Shown here: one piece after another, positions 8,206-17,012 of the stretch
Layout: each line of letters opens with the position of its first letter
How positions within the stretch are numbered: position 1 is the stretch's first letter
NCBI RefSeq assembly: GCF_000153105.1
Contig: NZ_CH672376.1
Location: forward strand, 454,711-518,710
Length of the DNA stretch: 64,000 nucleotides
From: Blastopirellula marina DSM 3645
GTDB lineage: Bacteria; Planctomycetota; Planctomycetia; Pirellulales; Pirellulaceae
Direction: 5' to 3'
The notes under the pieces: generated by a model
Seen by the model: only the letters and a program-made list of their open reading frames with translations
Told to the model about the DNA's origin: nothing
The model's database searches: none
Translations under genes and position numbers: made by a program

Positions 8206-9891
8206 ATGACAGCATCAAACACTGTTCATTCGCTGGGGGTCTCGGCCAAAGATCGTCGAGGATCGACGACTCGTTTGGTGGTTGCCTTACTAGCGGTCGT
8301 TAGCGTCGTTGTCGGCGCTGCGTTCTATTGGAATCGCCCGCAGGCCCAAGGGGTCGTCGCTTCCAACGAACTGTTTCATACGATTGATCGCAGCGCGTAT
8401 TTGCACGACGTCGTCGAACGGGGCGAAGTCGAAAGTGCGAGCAACGTGGAAGTGAAGTCGGAAGTTCGCAGCTATCGCACGACCAATTCGTTCGAGATCT
8501 TGTGGGCGATCGAAGAAGGCGCTTCGGTCAAGAAGGGGGATCTGTTGATTCGTCTTGATTCTTCCGCGCTAGAAGAAGAGCACACGTTGCAACAGTTGGA
8601 CGTGACGCAGTCGATCGCGTCGTTGGCGAAGGCCGAGAACGAATTGGCCGCCGCGGAGATTGGCATGAACGAATATGTGCTGGGAACGTTCGTCGAAGAG
8701 ATGAACGAGATCGAGAGCGAAATCACGCTCGCCGAAGAGAACGTTCGCCGCGCCGAAGAATACCTCCTCTACAGCGGTCGACTAGCGGCCAAAGGTTATG
8801 TGACCTCGCTGCAATTGCAGGGAGATCAATTCGCGCTGAAGAAGGCGAAGATCGAGCTTGAGAAATCGCAGACCAAGAAGAATGTGCTGAAGGAATATAC
8901 CAAAGAAAAGAAAATCAAAGAGCTCGACAGCGCTATCAAGGTCGCCGAAGCTGATCTGGAAGCGGCCAAAGAAAAGCTGGGCTTGGAAAACAAGATGCTC
9001 CAGTTCTTTGAAGAGCAAATCTCGGCCTGCGAAATCCGCGCTCCGCAAAACGGCCAAGTGGTGTACGCCAACGTTTCTAGCGGTCGCGACTCCAGCGACT
9101 TTGTGCTCGAACCAGGCGCTAAAGTGCGTGAACGCCAAACGCTGATTCGTCTGCCTGACTACGAAGCGATGCAGATTGTTTGCGATGTTAACGAATCGCG
9201 GATCGCGCTGATTGACAAAGAAATGCCGGCGACGATCAAGCTTGACGCTTATGAAGGCAGTGAACTGATGGGCGAAGTGATCCGCGTCAATGAATATCCG
9301 ACGCCGGGCCACTGGATGAGCTCAAGCGTCAAGAAGTACGCGGTGACGGTGAAAGTGCTCAACCCAACGATGCAGATTCGTCCCGGTTTGACGGCTCAGG
9401 TTTCGATCCATGTTGAATCATCGCCGGAAGAGCTTCAAGCGCCGGTGCAGTCGGTTTATGAGCACGATGGTTCGCACTTCTGCTTTTTGCGTGACGCTTC
9501 CGGAATCGTCAAAGCACGCCAAGTTGAGATCGGCTCGAACAACAGCCGCTTTGTAGTCATCACCAAGGGGTTGCAGCCGGGCGATCAAGTCGCGATGAAT
9601 CCCCGTGGATTTTTGGATGACATTGAACTGCCGGCGATTGCGACGCCTGCCGAGAAGATCGCCGCGCGATTTGAAGAAGTGACCAGTCGCGAGAAGACGA
9701 CTGCGGCGACCGAGACCACGGCATCGACTTCCGCTGAGAGCGGCGACGAAGTCGAAACGGCGCAGGTGTCGACCAGCGAGCAAACGCAAAAGCCGGCTGA
9801 GACGCAAGTCGCTGAAGCGGTGACGACAACGACTGCCGCAGCGGATTCGGCTTCGCCGAAACGCCAACGCGCCGCCGGAGGCGGTCAGTGA
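8206..9891 (+). CDS. HlyD/MacA-like membrane fusion protein (copy 1)
   Basis: 561 residues from ATG 8206; the open frame extends to 8035 but a membrane anchor sits correctly only with this start. One transmembrane helix lies at about 23-40 (LVVALLAVVSVVVGAAFYW). A lipoyl half-motif (about 60-120), a long alpha-helical hairpin (about 120-265, Glu/Lys-rich), the second lipoyl half with EIRAPQNGQVVY, and beta-barrel/membrane-proximal domains follow. The last 60 residues are Thr/Ala/Glu-rich low-complexity sequence. It links the inner-membrane ABC transporter to the outer-membrane duct. Its stop overlaps the GTG start of the ATPase by 4 nt. It is paralogous to the partial gene at 63353. Confidence 0.9.
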   Translation: MTASNTVHSLGVSAKDRRGSTTRLVVALLAVVSVVVGAAFYWNRPQAQGVVASNELFHTIDRSAYLHDVVERGEVESASNVEVKSEVRSYRTTNSFEILWAIEEGASVKKGDLLIRLDSSALEEEHTLQQLDVTQSIASLAKAENELAAAEIGMNEYVLGTFVEEMNEIESEITLAEENVRRAEEYLLYSGRLAAKGYVTSLQLQGDQFALKKAKIELEKSQTKKNVLKEYTKEKKIKELDSAIKVAEADLEAAKEKLGLENKMLQFFEEQISACEIRAPQNGQVVYANVSSGRDSSDFVLEPGAKVRERQTLIRLPDYEAMQIVCDVNESRIALIDKEMPATIKLDAYEGSELMGEVIRVNEYPTPGHWMSSSVKKYAVTVKVLNPTMQIRPGLTAQVSIHVESSPEELQAPVQSVYEHDGSHFCFLRDASGIVKARQVEIGSNNSRFVVITKGLQPGDQVAMNPRGFLDDIELPAIATPAEKIAARFEEVTSREKTTAATETTASTSAESGDEVETAQVSTSEQTQKPAETQVAEAVTTTTAAADSASPKRQRAAGGGQ

Positions 9892-10607
9892 AATTCGCCG
9901 TTCAGGTCGAAGACCTCAAGAAGATTTATCATCTGAAGGGGGAGACGGTCTACGCGCTGCGCGGCGTTACTTTTAATGTCCCTGAAGGGGATTACGTCGC
10001 CATCATGGGGACGTCCGGTTCGGGCAAGAGTACGCTGCTCAATCTGCTGGGCTGCCTGGATCGCCCTTCGCACGGCAGCATTTTGCTGGGTGGAAGCGAC
10101 ACTAGCAAGTTGTCAGATGACGAGCTCTCCTATTTGCGAGCTTCCCGCGTCGGCATCATCTTTCAGGCCTACAATCTGATTCAGCAGTTGACGGTGCTGG
10201 AGAATATCGAAGTGCCGCTTTACTATCGCGGTAAGGTCTCGCCAGAGGATCGTCGTCGCTGCAAAGAGCTGGCGCTGATGGTCGGTTTGCAAGGGCGGCT
10301 TGACCATCGACCGATGCAACTTTCCGGTGGTCAGCAGCAACGTGTCGCCGTCGCACGCAGCCTAATCAACAATCCTGACTACATCTTAGCGGATGAACCG
10401 ACCGGTAACTTGGACTCGAAAACGACCGAAGAGATTTTGTCGCTGTTTGAGCGGTTGAATAACGAAGGTCGCACGATCATTCTCGTGACGCACGAAGATG
10501 ACGTGTCGGAGCATGCGCGCCGCGTCATGCGTCTGTCGGATGGCGAACTGGCGGAAGATCGTTTGATTGTGAATCGTCGTTCGGCATTGGCGACTTCAGC
10601 CTCTTAA
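9888..10607 (+). CDS. MacB/LolD-type ABC transporter ATP-binding protein
   Basis: 239 residues from a GTG that overlaps the upstream stop (GTGA), a sign of translational coupling. All ABC ATPase motifs are present: Walker A GTSGSGKST (41-49), Q-loop Q93, signature LSGGQQQR (145-152), Walker B YILADEPTG with E170, and switch H202 in LVTHED. The closeness to LolD/MacB ATPases and the neighbours point to a mechanotransmission-type ABC system that drives a periplasmic substrate through the TolC-like duct. In E. coli MacB the ATPase is fused to the permease; here it is separate. Confidence 0.93.
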   Translation: MKFAVQVEDLKKIYHLKGETVYALRGVTFNVPEGDYVAIMGTSGSGKSTLLNLLGCLDRPSHGSILLGGSDTSKLSDDELSYLRASRVGIIFQAYNLIQQLTVLENIEVPLYYRGKVSPEDRRRCKELALMVGLQGRLDHRPMQLSGGQQQRVAVARSLINNPDYILADEPTGNLDSKTTEEILSLFERLNNEGRTIILVTHEDDVSEHARRVMRLSDGELAEDRLIVNRRSALATSAS

Positions 10608-10623
10608 CGCAGGACGGGACAAA

Positions 10624-11964
10624 ATGTTCGGCATAAGAGTCTGGATCCTAGGCGTCAAAAGCTTGCTGCTGCATCCGATGCGCTCGTTGCTGACGATCTT
10701 GGGCATCTTTATCGGGGTCGCCAGCGTGATTTGGCTGGTCGCCATCGGCGAAGGAATCAGCCTGAAGGCGCAAGAGCAGATCGAAGGTCTGGGCGCCGAG
10801 AACGTGTTGGTGCGCAGCGTCAAACCGCCGGCCGAAGCGAATACCAGCGCTCGCGGCATTACTCCTTATGGCCTGACGCGCGACGACTTACATCTGTTGG
10901 AAGAAACGATTCCGACCGTCGACCAGGCGATCCCGATTCGCGAGATTCGCCGCGAGTTCAGTCGGGGCCCGGTCAGCATGTTCGGGCGGTTGGTCGGTTG
11001 TACGCCGGAATACGCCGAAGTGACCCGGTTGCAAATCCAGTCTGGACACTTTCTCTCAGACGCCGAACTAAGTGGCCGCGACAATGTCTGCGTCTTGGCG
11101 GCGGAAGTCACGGAAAGGCTATTTGGCTTCGCCAATCCGATCGGGAAAAAGATACATGTCGAAGCCGACTACTATACCGTTGTCGGCGTGCTGAAGCCGC
11201 GTGCGGCGACGGCGGCGATCGGCGGCAGCATGTCAGGGCAAGAGTTCAACAAGGATGTCTACATTCCGATTTCGACCCTTTGGCAGCGCGTGGGGGATCA
11301 GGTCATGACCCGTCGCAGCGGCAGCTTTGAAGGAGAGATAATCGAACTGAATCAAATCACGCTGCGCATCAAAAAGAAAACGGGTTTGCTGGATGTGCCT
11401 GCCGTTTTGGCGACGGCTGACGTGATTCGCGCTAGTCTGTCACATCACGATCGGGCGAAAGACATCTCGGTGGTCGTCCCCTTGGAACTGCTGGAGCAGT
11501 CGCGACAAACGCGGCTGATGTTCATGGTCTTTATGGGGTTGATCGCGGCGATCTCGCTGTTGGTCGGCGGCATCGGGATTATGAACATCATGCTGGCGAC
11601 CGTGACCGAACGGACCCGCGAAATCGGCATCCGCCGCGCGATCGGCGCCAAGCGGCGCGATATCGTACGTCAGTTTTTGGTGGAGACGATCGTGTTATCG
11701 GTCGTCGGCGGATTGACCGGTATTTTGGGTGGACTCTGTTGCGTACCGGCGGTCGACCTGATGCGCTGGGGAGTAGAAAACTACGATCCTGAGTTGATTG
11801 CGATGCTGCCTGATTCGATTCGTGACGTTCGCCCGCAGATTGTGCTGATTTCGATTCCGATCGCGTTCGTTATTTCGGTCATCGTCGGAATCGTATTTGG
11901 CATTTATCCAGCCCATCGCGCCGCCAATCTCGATCCGATCGAAGCGCTCCGCAGCGCCAATTAG
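10624..11964 (+). CDS. MacB/FtsX-family ABC transporter permease
   Basis: 446 residues. Transmembrane helix 1 (about 22-45, with LLTILGIFIGVASVIWLVAI) leads into a periplasmic MacB_PCD domain (about 48-300). The FtsX domain with three transmembrane helices follows (about 305-440), containing GGIGIMNIMLATVTERTREI and GIRRAIGAKRRDI, the coupling helix region that contacts the ATPase, and ends with HRAANLDPIEALR, the standard family ending. It starts 16 nt after the ATPase and completes the MarR - outer-membrane factor - fusion protein - ATPase - permease operon. The substrate is unknown; antibiotics, peptides or lipids are all possible. Confidence 0.93.
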   Translation: MFGIRVWILGVKSLLLHPMRSLLTILGIFIGVASVIWLVAIGEGISLKAQEQIEGLGAENVLVRSVKPPAEANTSARGITPYGLTRDDLHLLEETIPTVDQAIPIREIRREFSRGPVSMFGRLVGCTPEYAEVTRLQIQSGHFLSDAELSGRDNVCVLAAEVTERLFGFANPIGKKIHVEADYYTVVGVLKPRAATAAIGGSMSGQEFNKDVYIPISTLWQRVGDQVMTRRSGSFEGEIIELNQITLRIKKKTGLLDVPAVLATADVIRASLSHHDRAKDISVVVPLELLEQSRQTRLMFMVFMGLIAAISLLVGGIGIMNIMLATVTERTREIGIRRAIGAKRRDIVRQFLVETIVLSVVGGLTGILGGLCCVPAVDLMRWGVENYDPELIAMLPDSIRDVRPQIVLISIPIAFVISVIVGIVFGIYPAHRAANLDPIEALRSAN

Positions 11965-12033
11965 CCAGCCAAAGTTGGTATTTCGGCTAACTGGCCTCTT
12001 GCGGCGTAGCGTCTACAATGGAGCGAACCTTCC

Positions 12034-12233
12034 TCTTCGTAGCCCGAATCGCCAGCGCGGGAAATGCGTTCGCAAGCAAATGACGAATGTCGAAGCTTAA
12101 ATGTCGAATGAAGCACGAATCACGAAGTAACTCGTCATTCGAACTTTTGGCCATTCATGCTACATGGGTGCTTCGACATTCGTCATTGAATAGAAACCGC
12201 ATTTCCCGCGCTGGCGGCTTCGGGCTACGAAGA
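12034..12233. repeat. Long imperfect inverted repeat (about 200 bp)
   Basis: The left arm 12034-12096 starts TCTTCGTAGCCCGAATCGCC and contains CGCGGGAAATGCG and AATGACGAATGTCGAAGC. The right arm 12170-12233 is its reverse complement with a few changes and small gaps. The centre holds further self-complementary sequence (TCGAATGA / TCATTCGA). No gene lies inside. It sits just after the permease stop and before the glycosyltransferase and fills the whole 316-bp gap (11965-12280), so it may act as a bidirectional terminator. In form it is a MITE-like or palindromic intergenic repeat. Confidence 0.75.
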
Positions 12234-12280
12234 TAGGACGCTCTACGACCTTTTCAGTCCTCTTCTTTGACGAACCGCCT

Positions 12281-13603
12281 GTGACGCCTAACGCTCCGTT
12301 GACTATCGCTTCGATTACCGCCGGCAGCGCCGGGATGTTTTGCGGCAGTTGCATGCGCGACAATACGATCGCTCGGGCGATGCACCGCGGCGGTCACGAC
12401 GTGCATTTGATTCCTACCTACACGCCGATCCGTACGGATGAAGAGAATGTCAGCGACGAGCATCTCTTTTACGGCGGCATCAACGTTTATCTAGAGCAGG
12501 CGATCCCCGGCTATCGCTTCTTGCCGGGGTTTGTGACTCGCTGGCTTGATCGCCCGGCGATTATCAATTGGGCGACTTCGCGCGGGATTGAGACCAGCGC
12601 GAAGAATCTCGGGGCGCTGACGCTGTCGATGCTGCGCGGCGAACATGGCAATCAACGCCATGAAGCGGAGCGGCTGGCCGCTTGGCTGGCCGACTCGGTC
12701 AAGCCGCAGGTGATTAACCTTTCCAATATCTTGATCGGCGGCTGCATCGGCGCGATTCGTCGCAAGGTCAACGCGCCGATCGTGGTGACGCTGCAAGGAG
12801 ACGACATCTTTCTGGATGACCTGCCTGAGCCGTACCGATCGCAGTCGCTCGCCGAGATCCGCAAGTTGGCCGAGCAGGTCGACGCGTTTGTCGTTTTTAG
12901 TCGCTACTACGCCGACTATATGGGAGAGTACTTTCAAACGCCGGCCGAGAAGTTTCGGATTGTGCCGCTGGGAATTGACGTGACGGACTTTCCGCTAGAA
13001 CTGGCGCAAAACCGGCCGCTGATGCTCGATTGTCCGCCGACCGTAGGCTATCTGGCTCGCTTGGCGCCGGAGAAAGGGTTGCATCTGTTGGTTGACGCAT
13101 TCATCCAATTACGTCAGTCGCCAGGCATGGAAAACGCGCGGTTGAAGATCGCCGGCTATCTAGGCGCTCAACACACGAAATATGCGGACGATCAGTTCGC
13201 CAAATTAGGCGCCGCCGGACTTGGCGACGCTTACGAGTATGTGGGCGAAGTCGATCGTCACGGCAAGGTCGAGTTTTTGCATTCGATCGATGTTCTGTCG
13301 ACGCCGACGATCTATCGCGAACCGAAAGGGTTGTTTGTGCTGGAGGCGCTCGCCTCGGGAGTGCCGGTCGTCCAACCGTCGCATGGCGCCTTTCCCGAAC
13401 TGCTGGCGGCGACCGGCGGCGGGCATCTGGTTGCGCCCAACGACGCGGCGGCGCTCGCCGGTAAGTTGACCGAAGTGTTGGCGAATCGCGCAGCAGGGCG
13501 CCAGCTTGGAATGGAAGGCTGCTTAGCAGTTCACCAGCGCTATCATGCCGACGCAGCGGCGGCGGCGACGATCGACGAGTATCGGCTACTCTTGAGCAGG
13601 TGA
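12281..13603 (+). CDS. GT4-family glycosyltransferase
   Basis: 440 residues from GTG 12281. It has a GT-B fold of two Rossmann domains. The N-terminal acceptor domain opens ITAGSAGMFCGSCMRDN and includes RGGHDVHLIPTYTP; the C-terminal nucleotide-sugar domain has GYLARLAPEKGLHLLVDAF, and the E-x7-E retaining motif is in EPKGLFVLEALASGVPVV. It should transfer a sugar from an activated donor to an envelope or soluble acceptor; the sugar is not predictable. Its 3' end overlaps the convergent gene that follows by 18 nt. Confidence 0.88.
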   Translation: MTPNAPLTIASITAGSAGMFCGSCMRDNTIARAMHRGGHDVHLIPTYTPIRTDEENVSDEHLFYGGINVYLEQAIPGYRFLPGFVTRWLDRPAIINWATSRGIETSAKNLGALTLSMLRGEHGNQRHEAERLAAWLADSVKPQVINLSNILIGGCIGAIRRKVNAPIVVTLQGDDIFLDDLPEPYRSQSLAEIRKLAEQVDAFVVFSRYYADYMGEYFQTPAEKFRIVPLGIDVTDFPLELAQNRPLMLDCPPTVGYLARLAPEKGLHLLVDAFIQLRQSPGMENARLKIAGYLGAQHTKYADDQFAKLGAAGLGDAYEYVGEVDRHGKVEFLHSIDVLSTPTIYREPKGLFVLEALASGVPVVQPSHGAFPELLAATGGGHLVAPNDAAALAGKLTEVLANRAAGRQLGMEGCLAVHQRYHADAAAAATIDEYRLLLSR

Positions 13604-14002
13604 CTCAGAAGAGGCCAACGCGGATTCTGGTTGTTCTGCGTTGGGAGTTTCGTCGGGCGGCCCCCAGCGAAACGGTCGCGACTCTTGCACCGAAGACTCG
13701 CTGACTTCGCTGCTTTCCAGATCAACCGCGTAATATTTTCGGGGCGCACCTTGCGGCGAGCCGAAGTGAGCATCGTCGTCGAACAGCACGCGGACAAAAG
13801 TTCGCCGACCATCGAAACCGCGGATCTCGCCGCTATGGATATTTTTCACCGGTCGACCGGTCGTACGCTTGGCGAACTCGATCGCAGCCGCGATCAAGCG
13901 ACGATCCGGCGGAAAGGTCGCGAGATAGACGCCGCGCAGCAGCAACAAACCAGCGGCGATGGCTGGAATGCCAAAGACGATCCACATTCCCCAATGAAAC
14001 AC
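13586..14002 (-). CDS. Small single-pass membrane protein of unknown function
   Basis: About 138 residues from GTG 14002 (VFHWGMWIVFGIPAIAAGLLLLRG); ATG 13987 is an alternative, and the longer frame to 14083 adds a Cys-rich, unlikely N-terminus. One transmembrane helix lies near the start; a compact soluble domain (about 35-110, with RTFVRVLFDDDAHFG) follows and then a Ser/Glu/Pro-rich tail. I do not recognise the family. It is convergent with the glycosyltransferase gene and its C-terminal 18 nt overlap it. Confidence 0.55.
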   Translation of the reverse strand: MFHWGMWIVFGIPAIAAGLLLLRGVYLATFPPDRRLIAAAIEFAKRTTGRPVKNIHSGEIRGFDGRRTFVRVLFDDDAHFGSPQGAPRKYYAVDLESSEVSESSVQESRPFRWGPPDETPNAEQPESALASSESPAQE

Positions 14003-14178
14003 GCGGTTGGTTACCTGTAAGCAGCGACTCGATGCGAAGCGGTCTATTTTACGCGAAAATGAGACGCAGGAGCAGTTCGGCAAACTACCGCTCTCGGCGG
14101 GAAGTGGAAAAGAGCCGGTGACCTAAGCTAGAATAGCGACCGCCATCTTCCCACCTATTTTTCATCCAAGGGGACTTT

Positions 14179-15078
14179 ATGCGAAATTTGATCGTGACTT
14201 GCTGCCTAGCGGCGGCGATTGGCGGTGGGGCGCTATCGCCCACGGCGCTAGCCCAGACCCAAGAAGCGTCTAGCGACAAGGTGAAGCAGCGGAAGGAAGT
14301 TTATAAGACAATCGACAAAGTCGAACTGACGATGCACATCTTTGAGCCGGCGGGTCATACGGCCGATTCAAAGAGCCCGGTGATCTTGTTCTTCTTTGGG
14401 GGCGGTTGGAACAGCGGATCGCCGAGTCAATTCTACCCGCAGTGCGAGCATCTGGCGAAACAAGGTATGGTCGCGATGGCGGCCGACTATCGAGTCGCAT
14501 CGCGGCATCAAGTGACGGCCGACGCCTGCGTCTCCGACGCTAAGAGCGCGATCCGTTGGGCTCGGACCAACAGCAAGCGGCTTGGGATTGACCCCGATCG
14601 GATTGTCGCCGGCGGCGGATCGGCCGGCGGGCATTTGGCGGCCTGCACGGCGGTGATCGACAAATTTGACGAACCCAGTGAAGATGCGTCGGTGAGCAGT
14701 CGTCCCAATGCGTTGGTCTTGTTCAATCCGGCCGTGATCTTGGCGCCAGAGAAAAAGCTGCCGCCGATTGTACAAAAGCGGCTGACCGGGCTCGCGAAGC
14801 GATTGGGGACCGAGCCGGTAAACCTTTCCCCGTATCACCATCTTGACGCCGAGATGCCGCCGACGATTATTTTTCATGGAAAAGCGGATACCACGGTTCC
14901 CTATGTGACCGTCGAAAAATACGCCGAGAAAATGCAGGAACTAGGCGGTCTGTGCAAACTGGTCGGTTACGACGGCGCTGGTCACGGTTTTTTTAACCAC
15001 GGCCGCGGTGACAAAGGCGCTTACGAAGACACAACCAAGCAAATGACGCAGTTTTTGCGGGAGCACGGCTTTCTGTAG
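14179..15078 (+). CDS. Secreted alpha/beta-hydrolase (HSL/BD-FAE-like esterase)
   Basis: 299 residues from ATG 14179 with a strong AAGGGGAC site. The signal peptide ends at SPTALAQ. The oxyanion-hole motif is FFFGGGWNSG, the nucleophile elbow is GGGSAGGHLAA, the acid lies in IIFHGKADTTVPY and the catalytic His in DGAGHGFFNHG. This is the esterase family that acts on acetylated sugars or small esters, common in planctomycetes that degrade polysaccharide. The substrate is inferred from the family only. It is monocistronic as far as can be seen. Confidence 0.88.
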   Translation: MRNLIVTCCLAAAIGGGALSPTALAQTQEASSDKVKQRKEVYKTIDKVELTMHIFEPAGHTADSKSPVILFFFGGGWNSGSPSQFYPQCEHLAKQGMVAMAADYRVASRHQVTADACVSDAKSAIRWARTNSKRLGIDPDRIVAGGGSAGGHLAACTAVIDKFDEPSEDASVSSRPNALVLFNPAVILAPEKKLPPIVQKRLTGLAKRLGTEPVNLSPYHHLDAEMPPTIIFHGKADTTVPYVTVEKYAEKMQELGGLCKLVGYDGAGHGFFNHGRGDKGAYEDTTKQMTQFLREHGFL

Positions 15079-15233
15079 TCAGGCCCCCCATCCAAGCTGT
15101 CGCCGCCGCGTCGCAGGTATACGGCTGGCCGATATTTATCTCGGCTGGCCTATTGCCGGCTAGAATCGATCCGCAAACCGCTTACGATTGGAAGTTTACG
15201 GCTTGACGATTCACCTTTAGCGCGAGATTCTGC

Positions 15234-15629
15234 GTGCCGGCATTTACGCACCATATTTTCATTTGCGAGAATCGTCGCGCTGCGGGCCATCCCCGCGGCT
15301 CGTGCGACGAACAAGGTCACGGCGACCTGAAAGATGCTTTGAAGAAAGAACTGAAGCGTCACGGATTGAAAGGGGAAGTTCGCGCCAATAGCGCTGGATG
15401 CCTGGATCAATGCGAATGCGGTCCGGTGTTGGTGATTTACCCGCAAGCGATCTGGTATGGCGCGGTAACGCTGCAAGATGTGCCGCGGATCGTCGAAGAG
15501 ACCGTAGTGAACGGCCGCGTGCTGGAAGATTTGCGGATACCGGAGGCGGCGCTCAATACGAAAGGGAAGGTTCCTTTCCGGCGCTCGAACTGCCAAGGAT
15601 GCGACGGCGCCGCAGGAACAAGTGAGTAA
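15234..15629 (+). CDS. Thioredoxin-like [2Fe-2S] ferredoxin
   Basis: 131 residues from GTG 15234. The cysteine pattern C11-x12-C24 then C56-x3-C60 is that of thioredoxin-like ferredoxins (Aquifex Fd4 / NuoE-like fold); an extra Cys at 62 and a C-terminal CxxC (NCQGC) are present. It should carry electrons in the cytoplasm. It ends only 3 nt before trkA and so is almost surely cotranscribed with it. The reason for pairing a redox protein with potassium uptake is unknown. Confidence 0.85.
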   Translation: MPAFTHHIFICENRRAAGHPRGSCDEQGHGDLKDALKKELKRHGLKGEVRANSAGCLDQCECGPVLVIYPQAIWYGAVTLQDVPRIVEETVVNGRVLEDLRIPEAALNTKGKVPFRRSNCQGCDGAAGTSE

Positions 15630-15632
15630 CCG

Positions 15633-16979
15633 ATGAGAATCGTAGTATTGGGCGCCGGGACGATCGGTTCGTGGATCGCCGACTTGATGTGCCGCAATCG
15701 CCATAGCGTGACGGTAGTCGATCGCGACCCCGAAACGGTCCGTCGTTTGAATAACGAGTTGGACGTTCGCGCCTTGTGCGGATCGGCGTCGGAGTCGGCG
15801 GTGCTGTTTCAGGCCGACATTCTCGGTTGCGATCTCTGTCTTTCGGTCACGGGCGACGACGAGGTGAACATCGTCGCCGCAAGTATGGCCAAAGCGATGG
15901 GCGCTCGCCGGACCGTCGCTCGCGTGTATGGCCGCGTCTTTCGCGACTTGAGCACGTTCGACTATCAGGAACATTTCAAGATCGATCGCCTGCTCAGCCT
16001 TGAGCATCTCTCGGCGATTGAATTCTTGCGCGGCATTCGCACGCCGGGCAGCGCGGTGATGGAAAACTTTGCCCGCGGCGAATTGGAAGTGCAGGAGATC
16101 GTTTGCGGCGAAGCGACGCGAGCGATGGGACAACCGCTTAAGTCGTTAGAGCTTCCGCGCGGTTCGCGTATCGGCACAATCCAGCGCGACGGCAAGATGT
16201 GGATCGCCGGCGCGAATGACTCGATTGCGGCCGGCGACCGGATCACGGTGATCGGCAGTCGCGAAAACATCGACGAAGCCAAAGGGAAGTTTCAGGCCAA
16301 GCCCGACGTGCGTCGCTCAGTCGTGATCGCCGGCGGCGGCGAGACCGGCTTGCATCTGGCCCGCATGCTCGAAGGGCATCGCTTCAACGTTTCGCTGATG
16401 GAAACGAACAAAGAACGCTGCGAGTACCTTTCGCGTTTGCTCGAACATACGACCGTTATTTTGGCCGATGCGACTCGCCGCGTCGTGCTGGAAGAAGAGC
16501 GAATCAACGCCTGCGACGTCTTTGTCGCGTGTACCGGCGACGATGAAAACAACATCATGGCCTGCGTCGAAGCAGGCGAGCTCGGCGCACCGCAATTGAT
16601 GGCGATCGTCCAGCGTCCTGACTACGCCAATGTGGTCAACAAGCTGGGCATCAACCTGGCCGTGAGTCCGCGTAACGTGATGGCTCGCCAGGTGCTGGGC
16701 TTTTTAAACAGCGGGCCGATCGTCACCCGCAAGCAGATCCCCGGCGGCAGCATCGCGATCGTAGAGATCGAAGTGTTGGTCGGAGCTCAGGCGACCGAGC
16801 ATGTGTTGGCCAACTTGAAGTTGCCGCCGCAATGTTTGATCGCTGCGGTGATGTCGTCTGATTACGTTCGCGTGCCGACTGCCGATGATCGGCTGAGCCC
16901 GGGCGACACGGTAATCGCGCTGGTGGAAGACGGCGCGGTCGATGCGATGCTCGAAATGTTTCACACCAATGGTCGCTAG
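15633..16979 (+). CDS. trkA: Trk system potassium uptake regulatory protein TrkA
   Basis: 448 residues, the usual full length. It has two RCK_N/RCK_C pairs: the first Rossmann motif VLGAGTIGSWIADLM (about 4-18) with acidic VDRD ending strand 2, and the second VIAGGGETGLHLARML (about 230-245). Each is followed by a small ligand-binding RCK_C domain. TrkA binds NAD(H) and ATP/ADP on the cytoplasmic face and gates the TrkH channel, which starts 33 nt downstream. The ferredoxin gene is 3 nt upstream. Confidence 0.95.
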   Translation: MRIVVLGAGTIGSWIADLMCRNRHSVTVVDRDPETVRRLNNELDVRALCGSASESAVLFQADILGCDLCLSVTGDDEVNIVAASMAKAMGARRTVARVYGRVFRDLSTFDYQEHFKIDRLLSLEHLSAIEFLRGIRTPGSAVMENFARGELEVQEIVCGEATRAMGQPLKSLELPRGSRIGTIQRDGKMWIAGANDSIAAGDRITVIGSRENIDEAKGKFQAKPDVRRSVVIAGGGETGLHLARMLEGHRFNVSLMETNKERCEYLSRLLEHTTVILADATRRVVLEEERINACDVFVACTGDDENNIMACVEAGELGAPQLMAIVQRPDYANVVNKLGINLAVSPRNVMARQVLGFLNSGPIVTRKQIPGGSIAIVEIEVLVGAQATEHVLANLKLPPQCLIAAVMSSDYVRVPTADDRLSPGDTVIALVEDGAVDAMLEMFHTNGR

Positions 16980-17012
16980 CCTCCACAGAGCGCCGCAAGA
17001 CGATAAGCGCCG

